A stretch of DNA of 64,000 nt from Paenibacillus soyae. Lineage in GTDB: Bacteria; Bacillota; Bacilli; Paenibacillales; Paenibacillaceae. The DNA is taken from NCBI RefSeq assembly GCF_024623455.1, contig NZ_JANIPJ010000013.1, forward strand, positions 1 through 64,000. Direction: 5' to 3'. Position 1 is the stretch's first letter. Each line of letters starts with the position of its first letter. Below the pieces are notes generated by a model. The model was not told the origin of the DNA and made no database searches. It worked only from the letters and a program-made list of their open reading frames with translations. Positions 7,699-15,800 of this stretch are shown piece by piece. Made by a program: the position numbers and the translations under genes.

Positions 7699-9376
7699 CG
7701 GTCAAAATTTGATGGATCATGACGGCCATGCGGAGCTTGAGCAGGTCGATCGGATCCTTGAAGGACAGACCCAGCATGGTCTCGCATTTGTTCAGTCGAT
7801 AGAAGACGGTATTGCGGTGCAAATACATCGCGGTAGCCGTCTCTTTGACGTTGCAGTTGTTCTGTAAGTAAATATCGAGCGTGTGCAGCAGCTCCAGGCT
7901 CTCTTCGTTCTTGGCATAAGCCAAATGCTTAAGGACGCTGACATAAAACTCGCTGAGCTTATGATAAGGAAGCAGCCGGATCAGATCCGGCACCTGTTGT
8001 ACGCGGTAAGAGGAGACGAAGGGTCCCCGGTTCCGCTCCAGCCCATGTCTCAGCGCCTGGGAAGCTTCCTGATAAGCTCGCGGCAGCCGGTCGAGCTGAT
8101 CGGCTGGATTGCTGATGCCGCTGGCGATCATCCATCTGTCTTTGCCGTTCTCCATATGCTCCTGCAGCTGCTCGAGCAGACGAATCCACTCCCCCTCCTG
8201 ACCGGCCGGGGGCGTCTCTTGCAGCGACGTCAGAATAAGGACGACATGTTCGCCCTTGGTCGTGCCGATCATTTGGATGTTACGGGCTTCCATATAGGCA
8301 TGCACTTCATTCATTAAGTGCTCGAGCTGAGCGTGCTCCATCTGGAAGGTGGAATGACCTTCGAACGTATGCGCCAGCGGCTTGGAGACAACGACCCAAT
8401 GCTGCCCTTTATTCGTAAGTCCGTACTTCTCCCCGCGTTTCAAAATCTCCTCGACCGAGCTCAGCTCGTTCTCCAGCAATTCGCCGAAAAACTCTTCCCT
8501 CAGACGATTGGAGCCTTCCATTAAAGCGTCTTGCTTAATGCTTTCATATGCGATGATCTGAGCGGCCTGCTCGAGCGGCATGACGGACGTATCGATGGTG
8601 TCGTCGGCATGCATGACGATAATGGAGCCTTTGAACATGCCCGAGCTGTGAATGGGGTAGATGCCAAGCTTCTCTCCGCTTTCCGTAACGCAATAGATGA
8701 GCCGGCCTTCCGCGGCGGCGTGATGGACGGAAAGCTGCAGCAGCTCGGACTGGAAGGCGGGCGACAAGGCCCGCTGGCGCGCCGTGGCCGACCACCCGAC
8801 GATCTGCCTGCGGTTATTCTGGATGAGGATCGGGTGATGAATGACGCCCGTCAGCGTCTGGGCGACGTCGGACATGCTGGCCCCGTTCAGGAACAGTCGC
8901 GAGAATTTCCGGTGAATCTCGAAGGTCCTCTCCAGCTCGACCTGCTTCTCGTTCAATATGATGCTGAGCACCTGGCTCATCATCTCGCCCAACGAAGCGT
9001 CGTTGGGCAGGGCGATGACCGGCAAGCCAAGGCGGTTCGAGGCTTCCAGCAAATCGCCGGGCAGATTAGCTTCCCGATGATTGGCTTTGACGACGAGCCC
9101 CGCGCATTCGGCGCAGCTCATCTGCTGGAGAAACCGGAGGGAGAGGCTGCCGTTTCCGGCAATGACATGCTCCGTCGTGAACAACATCTGATTTTTGCCG
9201 AGCCAGGTGGATATGTCGGGAATGGCCGGCGCGCTGCCGTCCTCTTCTTGCTCATGCGGCAGCTTCACCATGACGTTGACGGAGTCGATAGGCGAGTGGA
9301 GTCCAAGCTGTCCGGAAGCAACGGAAGCGCCGGTGAACAGCGGCAGCTCCAAGATGCGTTGAATCGTGATGCTCAT
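7685..9376 (-). CDS. PucR-family transcriptional regulator
   Basis: The 563-residue protein starts with a PucR-like sensory domain (residues about 5-125; 'ITIQRILELPLFTGASVASG'), has a GGDEF-like middle region and ends with a PucR C-terminal HTH: 'LLHTLDIYLQNNCNVKETATAMYLHRNTVFYRLNKCETMLG'. PucR-type proteins respond to purine or other nitrogen-heterocycle metabolites and usually activate catabolic genes. ATG 9376 is used because AGGAGGGG sits just upstream; a much longer frame reaching 9502 has no such site. It is convergent with the hydrolase operon and divergent from the ABC importer, and is the only local regulator, so it probably controls both units. Confidence 0.88.
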   Translation of the reverse strand: MSITIQRILELPLFTGASVASGQLGLHSPIDSVNVMVKLPHEQEEDGSAPAIPDISTWLGKNQMLFTTEHVIAGNGSLSLRFLQQMSCAECAGLVVKANHREANLPGDLLEASNRLGLPVIALPNDASLGEMMSQVLSIILNEKQVELERTFEIHRKFSRLFLNGASMSDVAQTLTGVIHHPILIQNNRRQIVGWSATARQRALSPAFQSELLQLSVHHAAAEGRLIYCVTESGEKLGIYPIHSSGMFKGSIIVMHADDTIDTSVMPLEQAAQIIAYESIKQDALMEGSNRLREEFFGELLENELSSVEEILKRGEKYGLTNKGQHWVVVSKPLAHTFEGHSTFQMEHAQLEHLMNEVHAYMEARNIQMIGTTKGEHVVLILTSLQETPPAGQEGEWIRLLEQLQEHMENGKDRWMIASGISNPADQLDRLPRAYQEASQALRHGLERNRGPFVSSYRVQQVPDLIRLLPYHKLSEFYVSVLKHLAYAKNEESLELLHTLDIYLQNNCNVKETATAMYLHRNTVFYRLNKCETMLGLSFKDPIDLLKLRMAVMIHQILTATEK

Positions 9377-9647
9377 AGGTTCCCCTCCTGCTTCGCGTAA
9401 TGGATTTGATCGGGAGATAATTCCGTGTCGCGCGGGCGGCCGGAGAAGTTGTGCACGACGAACAAATGCGCCGGCTAAGCTCCGCAAGGCTTTTTTGTTC
9501 ATATTGCTGCTTTATAGGCGGTGACAATTGTGCACCAGAGACATGGGATGTTTGTGTTATATAATATAACATTAACTTAGAAACGGGCAAGGTTCTAAAG
9601 GGAATATGTCATTAATCATGACGTACATACAAAGAGGAGGATGGCGG
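9377..9647. promoter_or_regulatory. Divergent promoter region PucR / ABC importer
   Basis: The gap between the divergent starts holds a TATAAT (about 9559-9564, in TTATATAATATAAC) for the importer, without a clear -35, and two short dyads after it: TTAGAA...TTCTAA and GTCAT...ATGAC. These could be regulator sites or leader hairpins. A near-palindrome around CAATTG (about 9523-9537) is a second operator candidate. Confidence 0.4.
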
Positions 9648-10721
9648 ATGGAAAAAACAAAATGGTCCATGTTGGCAATATTGCTTATCGTTGCTATGAC
9701 GGTGGCCGGGTGCGCAGGGGGCGGCGGAGCAACAAATAATGGGCAGGCAGCAACGGGGACGGTCCCTTCCGGGGCGGCGAACGCGAACGACGGCATTGAC
9801 TTGCCGCCGGCGGAGAAGAAAAGCATTACGCTACGGCTCAATTGGAAGTTCAAAGGCGAATTCGCGCCGTTCTTTGTGACGAAGGAGAAAGGCATTTTCG
9901 AAAAATACGGGCTGGACGTCGATGTGCTGGAAGGCTCGGGATCCGTGGCGGTTCTGCAGGTTGTCGCGGAAAATCGGGAGGAGATCGGCGTAACGTCCGC
10001 CGTGGAGCCGATTCAAGGCGTCGAGCTGGGCATGCCGGTCAAAATTATCGCCTCGTATATGTCCAAATCGCCGATTATGATTTTGTCTCACGCCGACACG
10101 CCGGTTCGTTCGCCGAAGGATCTCGAAGGGAAGAAACTGGTTTCGTCTTCGGGTTCCACCTTCTCGAGCATCTACGAACGGTTCCTCGAGCACAACGGCA
10201 CGGACTACAACAAGGTAGAGCATATGATGGTGGAAACGAGCGCGAGAAACACCCTGTTCCTCAATAAGGATGCCGACGCGGTTGCCGTCTTCTCCACGAA
10301 TGAATATCCGCTCTTCGAGAAGACGCTCGGCGAGGAGCTCGTGCCGCTATACCTGGCGGATTACGGATTCGATCTGACAGGCTTGTCTTTAATCGCGAAC
10401 GATAAGTTTTTGCAGGATAATCCGAATACCGTCAAGCGGTTCCTGGCCGCCGTCAACGAAGGGATGGCCTACTCGATGGAGCATCCCGAGGAAGCGGCAT
10501 CCATTGCGAAGGAGCTGTTCCCGGAAGTGGTCGACGAAGAGATCGTGATCGAGCAGATCAAGCGGACGGGCGAGCTGGCTCTGCGGCCGGAAGGCAAGCC
10601 GTTCGGCTGGACCGACGGAGACAAGATGAATGGAATGGTGGACCTCATGCTGGAGAGCGAATTGATTGAGGGGCGGAAGTCGGTCGAGCAATACTTCACC
10701 AATGACTACTTCGAGAACTGA
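9648..10721 (+). CDS. ABC importer solute-binding lipoprotein (NMT1/ThiY-like)
   Basis: A 357-residue lipoprotein: signal peptide 'WSMLAILLIVAMTVAGC' with lipobox VAGC, a Gly/Asn-rich linker, then an NMT1/THI5-like binding domain ('ITLRLNWKFKGEFAPFFVTKEKGIFEKYGLDVDVLEG', 'VKIIASYMSKSPIMILSHADT'). Relatives bind pyrimidine moieties of thiamin, riboflavin-like compounds, or sulfonates and nitriles. ATG 9648 has GAGGAGG 9 nt upstream. It heads an operon with the permease, ATPase and cysteine hydrolase. The pyrimidine-like ligand class fits the ring-opening enzymes encoded across the regulator gene; the exact ligand cannot be read from sequence. Confidence 0.87.
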   Translation: MEKTKWSMLAILLIVAMTVAGCAGGGGATNNGQAATGTVPSGAANANDGIDLPPAEKKSITLRLNWKFKGEFAPFFVTKEKGIFEKYGLDVDVLEGSGSVAVLQVVAENREEIGVTSAVEPIQGVELGMPVKIIASYMSKSPIMILSHADTPVRSPKDLEGKKLVSSSGSTFSSIYERFLEHNGTDYNKVEHMMVETSARNTLFLNKDADAVAVFSTNEYPLFEKTLGEELVPLYLADYGFDLTGLSLIANDKFLQDNPNTVKRFLAAVNEGMAYSMEHPEEAASIAKELFPEVVDEEIVIEQIKRTGELALRPEGKPFGWTDGDKMNGMVDLMLESELIEGRKSVEQYFTNDYFEN

Positions 10722-10747
10722 CAAGACGACCGGAGGGGGCTGTAAGA

Positions 10748-11521
10748 ATGATTCAACGAATGAATTGGAGACAAGGTTTGTCCGTAAGCGTGACTTTGAT
10801 CGGAATGCTGGCGGTATGGCAGCTTATATGCGTGCTGTTTGCGGTCCCAGCCTATCTGCTGCCGACGCCGCTTGACATCGGGAGCCGGCTTATCAGCGAC
10901 GGCGACGTGCTGCTGCGCCATACCGGAATTACCCTGTTTGAAATCGTCGCCGGCTTTGGATTGTCCGTCTTGTTCGGAATTCCCGCCGCCGTCATCATCG
11001 TGTACTCCCGTTACTTCTCGCAAGCGGTCTTCCCGCTGCTCATCGGGCTGCAATGCGTGCCCATGATTTCTATCGCGCCCTTGCTCATTACGTGGCTTGG
11101 ATTCGGCATGATCACCCAAGTGGTCATCGCGTTTCTGATCGCCTTCTTCCCGATTATCGTCAGCGCGGTAGTCGGTCTGAAGTCCATGGAGAAGGAGATG
11201 AACATGCTCGCGATGTCGCTGAGGGCAAGCAAGCTTCAAATATTCCTGTACTTCAGGCTCCCCCGGGCGCTGCCCAGCATATTCGGCGGCTTCAAGGTTG
11301 GCATCACGCTGTCTGTCGTCGGAGCCGTGGTCGCCGAGTTTGTCTCGTCGGATCGCGGGCTCGGGTATTTGCAGCTTGTAGCGAATGCGAAGCTGGATAT
11401 TACGATGCAGTTCTGCGTCATCGTCATGCTGGCCGTCATTGGCTTGGTTCTGTACAATCTGGTCGGGTTGATCGAGAGAATCGCGCTGCCTTGGTACCGG
11501 GCTTCCAGAGGAGGAGAATAA
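10748..11521 (+). CDS. ABC importer permease (SsuC/ThiX type)
   Basis: The 257-residue inner-membrane permease has about six hydrophobic segments and the EAA-type loop near 'SLRASKLQIFLYFRLPRALPSIFGGFKVG', which contacts the ATPase. It belongs to the BPD_transp_1 group typical of taurine/nitrate/ThiX permeases. A ribosome site (GGAGGGG) precedes it, and it sits 26 nt after the binding-protein gene and 1 nt before the ATPase gene, so the three form one importer. Confidence 0.9.
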   Translation: MIQRMNWRQGLSVSVTLIGMLAVWQLICVLFAVPAYLLPTPLDIGSRLISDGDVLLRHTGITLFEIVAGFGLSVLFGIPAAVIIVYSRYFSQAVFPLLIGLQCVPMISIAPLLITWLGFGMITQVVIAFLIAFFPIIVSAVVGLKSMEKEMNMLAMSLRASKLQIFLYFRLPRALPSIFGGFKVGITLSVVGAVVAEFVSSDRGLGYLQLVANAKLDITMQFCVIVMLAVIGLVLYNLVGLIERIALPWYRASRGGE

Positions 11522-11522
11522 C

Positions 11523-12320
11523 ATGCGGAGCAAAGAAATCGTCATTCGGGATGTAGAGAAAACATTTCAGACGCGTGGCGGCGCCGTTCAGGCGCTGTCC
11601 AAGGTTAACCTGAACATCGAGCCGCTATCGTTCGTATCCGTGGTGGGGCCGAGCGGCTGCGGCAAGAGCACGCTTATGAACCTGCTGGCAGGTCTCGATA
11701 CGCCGACGGGCGGCGTTATCGAGATCGGCGGAGAACGCGTAAGCGGCGCGCAGGAAGGCAATGCCGTCGTATTCCAGCGCGACCTGCTGCTGGAGTGGCG
11801 GACGGTCATCGCCAACATTTTGCTGCCCTTCGAGCTCCATGGAGTCACTTGGCTGGATCGCAAAGACCGCACGACGAACCGTCAGCTGGCCGAGGATCTG
11901 CTGAGGATGGTCGGGCTGGAGGGCTTCGGGGACAAATATCCGTTCGAGCTGTCCGGCGGGATGCGGCAGCGGGTATCGATCTGCCGGGCGCTGATCCAGC
12001 GGCCTACGCTGCTGATGATGGACGAACCGTTCGGCGCGTTGGACGCGCTTACCCGGGAGCAGATGATGTACGATTTGCTGCGGTTGTACGACCAATACAA
12101 GTGTACCGTCGTCTTTATTACGCACAGCATCGAGGAGGCGGTGTTCCTCTCGGACCGGGTGCTTGTCATGAGCGAAAGACCGGGCTCGGTAGTACGGGAT
12201 ATCAAGATTCAATTGGAGCGTCCGCGTAACCTGAGCACCCGGATGGATGCCCGTTTTCTAGACTGCGTCAAGGAAATTCGCGGCGTGTTCCAATCGCAGG
12301 GCGTACTCGCGGAGGTGTAG
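11523..12320 (+). CDS. ABC importer ATPase (SsuB/ThiZ type)
   Basis: A 265-residue single ABC domain: Walker A 'GPSGCGKST' near residue 40, Q-loop 'VFQRDLLLEW', signature 'LSGGMRQR', Walker B 'LLMMDEPFGALD' and switch His in 'VVFITHSIEEAVFLSDR'. It energises the importer encoded immediately upstream. The family serves sulfonate, nitrate and HMP/thiamin-precursor uptake. The next gene starts 5 nt downstream. Confidence 0.92.
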   Translation: MRSKEIVIRDVEKTFQTRGGAVQALSKVNLNIEPLSFVSVVGPSGCGKSTLMNLLAGLDTPTGGVIEIGGERVSGAQEGNAVVFQRDLLLEWRTVIANILLPFELHGVTWLDRKDRTTNRQLAEDLLRMVGLEGFGDKYPFELSGGMRQRVSICRALIQRPTLLMMDEPFGALDALTREQMMYDLLRLYDQYKCTVVFITHSIEEAVFLSDRVLVMSERPGSVVRDIKIQLERPRNLSTRMDARFLDCVKEIRGVFQSQGVLAEV

Positions 12321-12325
12321 CGGCA

Positions 12326-12961
12326 TTGGGCGGCAACGGTTATACGTTAGGGACGGTCATGGGAGAGCCGGCGGCTCTGCTGATCATCGATATGCAAAAT
12401 GATTTCGTGCACGATAAAGGCGTTTTCGCGCAGGCAGGTTATGACGTTAAGAGATATCAAGCCATAATTCCGGCCATGAGACGGCTGATCGATCAAGCGC
12501 GGCATGCTGGCATTCCCGTATTATGGATCGGCATGTCCCATAACGAGCTGAACGACGGGAAGGATGCGTGGATGGCGCGCAGACTGGGGAGCCAGCACCC
12601 GCCCAGCTGCCGGACGGGTAGCTGGGGCGCCGATTTGTATCGCGAGCTGGAGGCCGGCATTGACGAGATGATGATCTGGAAGCACCGGTACAGCGCCTTC
12701 GTTCAGACGAGGCTGCAGCAGCTGCTGGAGGAGCGAGGGATCAAGACTCTGGTGGCAGCGGGGATCAATACGAATACCTGCGTGGAATCGACGCTTCGCG
12801 ACGCCCATCTTATCGGGTATCATGTCGTGCTGGCCAAGGACGCGACCGCGTGCGCCTTCCAGGACGCGTACGAGCCGAGCTTGCGCAACATCGCCAGGCA
12901 CTTCGGTATCGTCAGCGATACGGAAGCTATCATGGAGCTATGGAATACGCCCCGCCACTGA
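12326..12961 (+). CDS. Isochorismatase-family cysteine hydrolase
   Basis: The 211-residue protein carries the Asp-Lys-Cys triad of the family: Asp22 ('LLIIDMQNDF'), Lys119 ('MIWKHRYSAF') and Cys152 ('AAGINTNTCVEST'). Members hydrolyse amides such as biuret (BiuH), ureidoacrylate (RutB), N-carbamoylsarcosine and maleamate. In this operon a ureide or biuret-like ring-opening product is the likely substrate (inference). I kept the TTG start at 12326 because GGAGGTG (12310-12316) is ideally spaced, although an ATG at 12359 begins just before the conserved core. It is the last gene of the importer operon; a GC-rich hairpin follows. Confidence 0.88.
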   Translation: MGGNGYTLGTVMGEPAALLIIDMQNDFVHDKGVFAQAGYDVKRYQAIIPAMRRLIDQARHAGIPVLWIGMSHNELNDGKDAWMARRLGSQHPPSCRTGSWGADLYRELEAGIDEMMIWKHRYSAFVQTRLQQLLEERGIKTLVAAGINTNTCVESTLRDAHLIGYHVVLAKDATACAFQDAYEPSLRNIARHFGIVSDTEAIMELWNTPRH

Positions 12962-12978
12962 CAGGGGCAATTACAGGA

Positions 12979-12998
12979 GACCGGCCCGCGCGCCGGTC
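12979..12998 (+). terminator. GC-rich hairpin after the cysteine hydrolase gene
   Basis: GACCGGC/GCCGGTC form a 7-bp stem 18 nt after the stop. The following bases are TTGG rather than a T-run, so termination may be partial. Confidence 0.5.
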
Positions 12999-13071
12999 TT
13001 GGCTGCGTTCCGCGACGATAACGCATTGTAACAATTTTTTGACGATTCGTGCCCCGACATTGCGCCGGATA

Positions 13072-13203
13072 TGCTATGATGTAGAAAGAGTTGAATGATG
13101 TCGAATAACTACGAAATAAATGCGGATTCCGACAACGGACACGTGATTCGTACGGGATTCGCATTTTTGCTGCCAATAAGTGAAAACAGGAGGAGAAACG
13201 ATT
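13072..13203 (+). promoter_or_regulatory. Leader with promoter, antiterminator and terminator hairpins
   Basis: An extended -10 (TGCTATGAT, 13072-13080) sets a start near 13087. Downstream, TGTCGAAT (13099-13106) can pair with ATTCCGACA (13126-13134, one bulge). That competes with a 14-bp hairpin (13118-13131 with 13153-13166, two G-U pairs) followed by TTTTT, which has terminator form. Mutually exclusive stems ahead of a nucleoside-type importer suggest transcription attenuation. The known purine-riboswitch core motifs are not present. Confidence 0.5.
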
Positions 13204-14244
13204 ATGAAAAAACATTTTGCTCTACTGCTGACGCTCGTACTGGCGATCAGCGTCATCGCCGCTTGCGGCAGCAACAGTAACAATGCAGGCAACGAAGGCG
13301 CCGCGAACGGCGGCGGGGACGACGCGGTTAAGAAGAGAATCGCGCTCGTGCTGCCCGAACAAATTGGCGTTAACCCTTTCTTCGCTCTGATGGATGAGGG
13401 CTTCAAGCGCGCAGGCGAGGAGTTTGGCGCGGAAGTGAAAACGATCGAGTCGACCGACCCGGCCGCCTTCGAGCAAAACCTGCGTTCTACGGTTGCCGAG
13501 AACTATGATCTGATCATTACGGCTACGTTCCAGGCGGAAGACGCGCTGAACAAAGTAGCTCCCGAAAATCCGGACAAGTCCTTCGCGATCATCGACACGG
13601 TCGTAGACCAGCCGAACGTGCGCAGCGTCGTATTCCGCGAGCATGAAGCGGCGTTCCTGCTGGGGGCGGCTGCCGGCTTATCGACCAAGACAAACAAAGT
13701 AGGCGCGGTCGTCGCGATCGATGCTCCGCTGCTGAGCAAGTACACGAAAGGCTTCGAGCAAGGCCTGAAATACACGAATGAGAACGCGGAGTTTTTCGTG
13801 AACTACGTCGGCAACTTCGAGGATTCGGCGAAAGGCAAGGAGCTTGCCGTGCTGCAGCACTCCAAAGGCGCGGACTTCATCGCGGGCATGGCTGCGGTAG
13901 GCGATCTCGGCGTGTTCGAAGCGGCGAAGGAGCTTGGGTTCTACGCTTCCGGCCAAGACGTCGACCGCACGGAGCTGGATCCGGAGCATATCGTCTTGTC
14001 CCAGCTGAAAGGAACGGACGCGGTAGCGTACGAGACGGTTAAAGCTTTCATGGGCGGGACGTTCGAATTCGGCGCTGCCGATTACGGCCTGAAGGAAGAC
14101 GGCGTAGGCCTGACGTTCGTAACGAGAGAGAGCAAGTCCCCGCTGAGCCCGTTCATCGGCCAAGAAACGGTCGACAAGGTGAAAGAGATCGCCGAAGACA
14201 TCAAGTCCGGCAAAATCGAAGTCGTGAATCCGCTAGCTCAATAG
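13204..14244 (+). CDS. BMP-family solute-binding lipoprotein (nucleoside-type ABC importer)
   Basis: The 346-residue lipoprotein has a signal peptide ending in lipobox IAAC, then a BMP/PnrA-like periplasmic-binding fold ('RIALVLPEQIGVNPFFALMDEGFKRAG', 'FREHEAAFLLGAAAGLSTKTNKVGAV'). BMP proteins bind purine or pyrimidine nucleosides. ATG 13204 has AGGAGGAG at good spacing and is chosen over an upstream start at 13180. It begins the operon reaching the phosphorylase at 19220. A hairpin between it and the ATPase gene probably keeps binding-protein levels above those of the membrane parts. Confidence 0.88.
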   Translation: MKKHFALLLTLVLAISVIAACGSNSNNAGNEGAANGGGDDAVKKRIALVLPEQIGVNPFFALMDEGFKRAGEEFGAEVKTIESTDPAAFEQNLRSTVAENYDLIITATFQAEDALNKVAPENPDKSFAIIDTVVDQPNVRSVVFREHEAAFLLGAAAGLSTKTNKVGAVVAIDAPLLSKYTKGFEQGLKYTNENAEFFVNYVGNFEDSAKGKELAVLQHSKGADFIAGMAAVGDLGVFEAAKELGFYASGQDVDRTELDPEHIVLSQLKGTDAVAYETVKAFMGGTFEFGAADYGLKEDGVGLTFVTRESKSPLSPFIGQETVDKVKEIAEDIKSGKIEVVNPLAQ

Positions 14245-14253
14245 TTTACGATG

Positions 14254-14280
14254 CCGGCTGCTATTAGCAGCCGGTTTGCT
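14254..14280 (+). terminator. Intercistronic hairpin (partial terminator)
   Basis: The 8-bp stem CCGGCTGC/GCAGCCGG with loop TATTA is followed by TTTGCTTGTT. Placed just after a binding-protein gene and before its ATPase gene, it likely acts as a leaky terminator or 3' stabiliser. Confidence 0.6.
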
Positions 14281-14300
14281 TGTTGAAAGGAGCGACTGCT

Positions 14301-15800
14301 ATGCTGCTGCAAATGGAAGGCATTACGAAAAGCTACGGGAACGTAACCGCGAACCGGAACGTCTCGTTTAATCTTCGAAAAGGCGAAATTCATGCGCTCG
14401 TCGGCGAGAACGGCGCTGGCAAAACGACGCTTATGCGTATTCTGTACGGCATGGAGAGTCAGACGTCGGGCGAGATCAAGCTAGGCGGCAAGCCGGTTAG
14501 CTTCGGCAGTCCGACGGACGCGATCCGGCACGGAATCGGCATGGTGCATCAGCATTTCATGCTGTTCCCCTCCTTCACGGTAGCCGAGAACATCGTGATC
14601 GGCCGGGAGCCATCCCGTGCGATCGGCTTCGACCGCAAAGCGGCTGCCGAGGAAACGACGCGCCTTGCCAAGCGGTTCGGCATGCCGGTCGATCCATGGA
14701 AGCGGGTAGGGGAATGCTCGCTTGGCGTTCAACAACGCGTGGAAATATTGAAGGTGCTTTATCAAGGAGCGGAAATCATCATTTTGGACGAACCGACGGG
14801 CGTCTTGACTCCGATTGAAGTGAAGGAGCTGCTCGCGGCGATCAAGGAGCTCGCGCGCCAAGGGAAAAGCTTCATTCTGATTAGCCACAAGCTCGGTGAG
14901 ATCATGGAGGTCGCCGACCGGATCACGGTGCTGCGCGACGGCGAAGTCACGGGCACGGTGAACGCGTCGGATACGGGCGAAGAGCAGCTGTCGCGGATGA
15001 TGGTGGGTCGCGAGCTTGTGCAATTGGGCCGATCGGCTGCGGCATTGGGTGAAAAGGTGCTGGAAGCAAAAGGGTTGACCGTGCGAGGCTCGAAGACGAA
15101 GCCGCTGCTGGACGGCGTCAGCCTCAACGTGAAAGCAGGCGAGATCGTAGGCATTGCAGGCATCTCGGGCAACGGTCAATCGGAGCTTCTGCAGGTGCTG
15201 GCTGGATTGCTGCAGCCGGACGAAGGCACGGTTGAGCTGTCGGGGCAAGATGTCACGGGCGCTTCCGTGCAGCGAATACGGGGCGCCGGGCTCGCGCATA
15301 TACCGGAGGACCGTTACTTGTGGGGCGTCTCCAAGGAAGCGGACGTAACGGAGAACGGCATAATGGGCCATACCGGCAGGCTGTCGAAGAACGGCATCCT
15401 GCGAAGAGGCAAAGCGCGATCGATGGTCGCGGAATGGGTGGAGCGGTTCGGGGTCAAGACGGGATCGCTGGATACGAAAGCGCAGCATCTGTCCGGAGGC
15501 AATCTGCAGAAGCTGATCGTCGCACGCGAGCTCGCGCAGCAGTCGCCGTTCCTGATCGCGGCGGAGCCTACGCGGGGCGTCGATGTCGGCGCGATGGAGA
15601 TTATTCATGCCGAGCTGCTGAGCAAGCGGGACCGGCAAGGCGCTATTTTGCTAGTGTCCTCCGAGCTAACTGAGGTGCTCAAGCTTTCCGACCGCATTCT
15701 GGTCATGTTCGAGGGCCGGATCGCAGGAGAGCTGACGGCGGAGGAGGCCACGGAAGAGAAGATCAGTCTGCTGATGGCGGGAGGTAAGGCAGTTGGATAA
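14301..15800 (+). CDS. Nucleoside-type ABC importer, double ATPase
   Basis: The 499-residue protein has two ABC domains. The first has Walker A 'GENGAGKTT', a family-typical signature 'CSLGVQQRVEI' and Walker B 'IIILDEPTGVLT'. The second has the degenerate Walker A 'GISGNGQSE', signature 'LSGGNLQKL' and 'IAAEPTRGVDVG'. This layout is standard for BMP/RbsA-type importers, such as B. subtilis NupO. ATG 14301 follows AAAGGAG; an upstream in-frame start at 14280 lacks a site. It overlaps the next gene by 8 nt. Confidence 0.92.
   Translation: MLLQMEGITKSYGNVTANRNVSFNLRKGEIHALVGENGAGKTTLMRILYGMESQTSGEIKLGGKPVSFGSPTDAIRHGIGMVHQHFMLFPSFTVAENIVIGREPSRAIGFDRKAAAEETTRLAKRFGMPVDPWKRVGECSLGVQQRVEILKVLYQGAEIIILDEPTGVLTPIEVKELLAAIKELARQGKSFILISHKLGEIMEVADRITVLRDGEVTGTVNASDTGEEQLSRMMVGRELVQLGRSAAALGEKVLEAKGLTVRGSKTKPLLDGVSLNVKAGEIVGIAGISGNGQSELLQVLAGLLQPDEGTVELSGQDVTGASVQRIRGAGLAHIPEDRYLWGVSKEADVTENGIMGHTGRLSKNGILRRGKARSMVAEWVERFGVKTGSLDTKAQHLSGGNLQKLIVARELAQQSPFLIAAEPTRGVDVGAMEIIHAELLSKRDRQGAILLVSSELTEVLKLSDRILVMFEGRIAGELTAEEATEEKISLLMAGGKAVG

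Noticed and set aside
8531..9400. 289-codon plus-strand open frame
   Set aside because: It is antisense to the PucR regulator gene; no ribosome site and shadow-type composition.
3344..12961. Standard cyanuric acid pathway (AtzD/BiuH/AtzF)
   Set aside because: The amidase lacks the AtzF C-terminal domain, the ring-opening enzyme has changed active-site pairs, and the FAH and deaminase-like enzymes have no place in that route. It remains an alternative but is not the call.
13087..13203. Purine, preQ1 or guanidine riboswitch
   Set aside because: The leader has attenuator geometry, but I could not find the conserved core bases of any riboswitch class I know, so it is reported only as an attenuator candidate.
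14481..15638. 385-codon minus-strand open frame
   Set aside because: It is antisense to the double ATPase gene, whose motifs are unmistakable.
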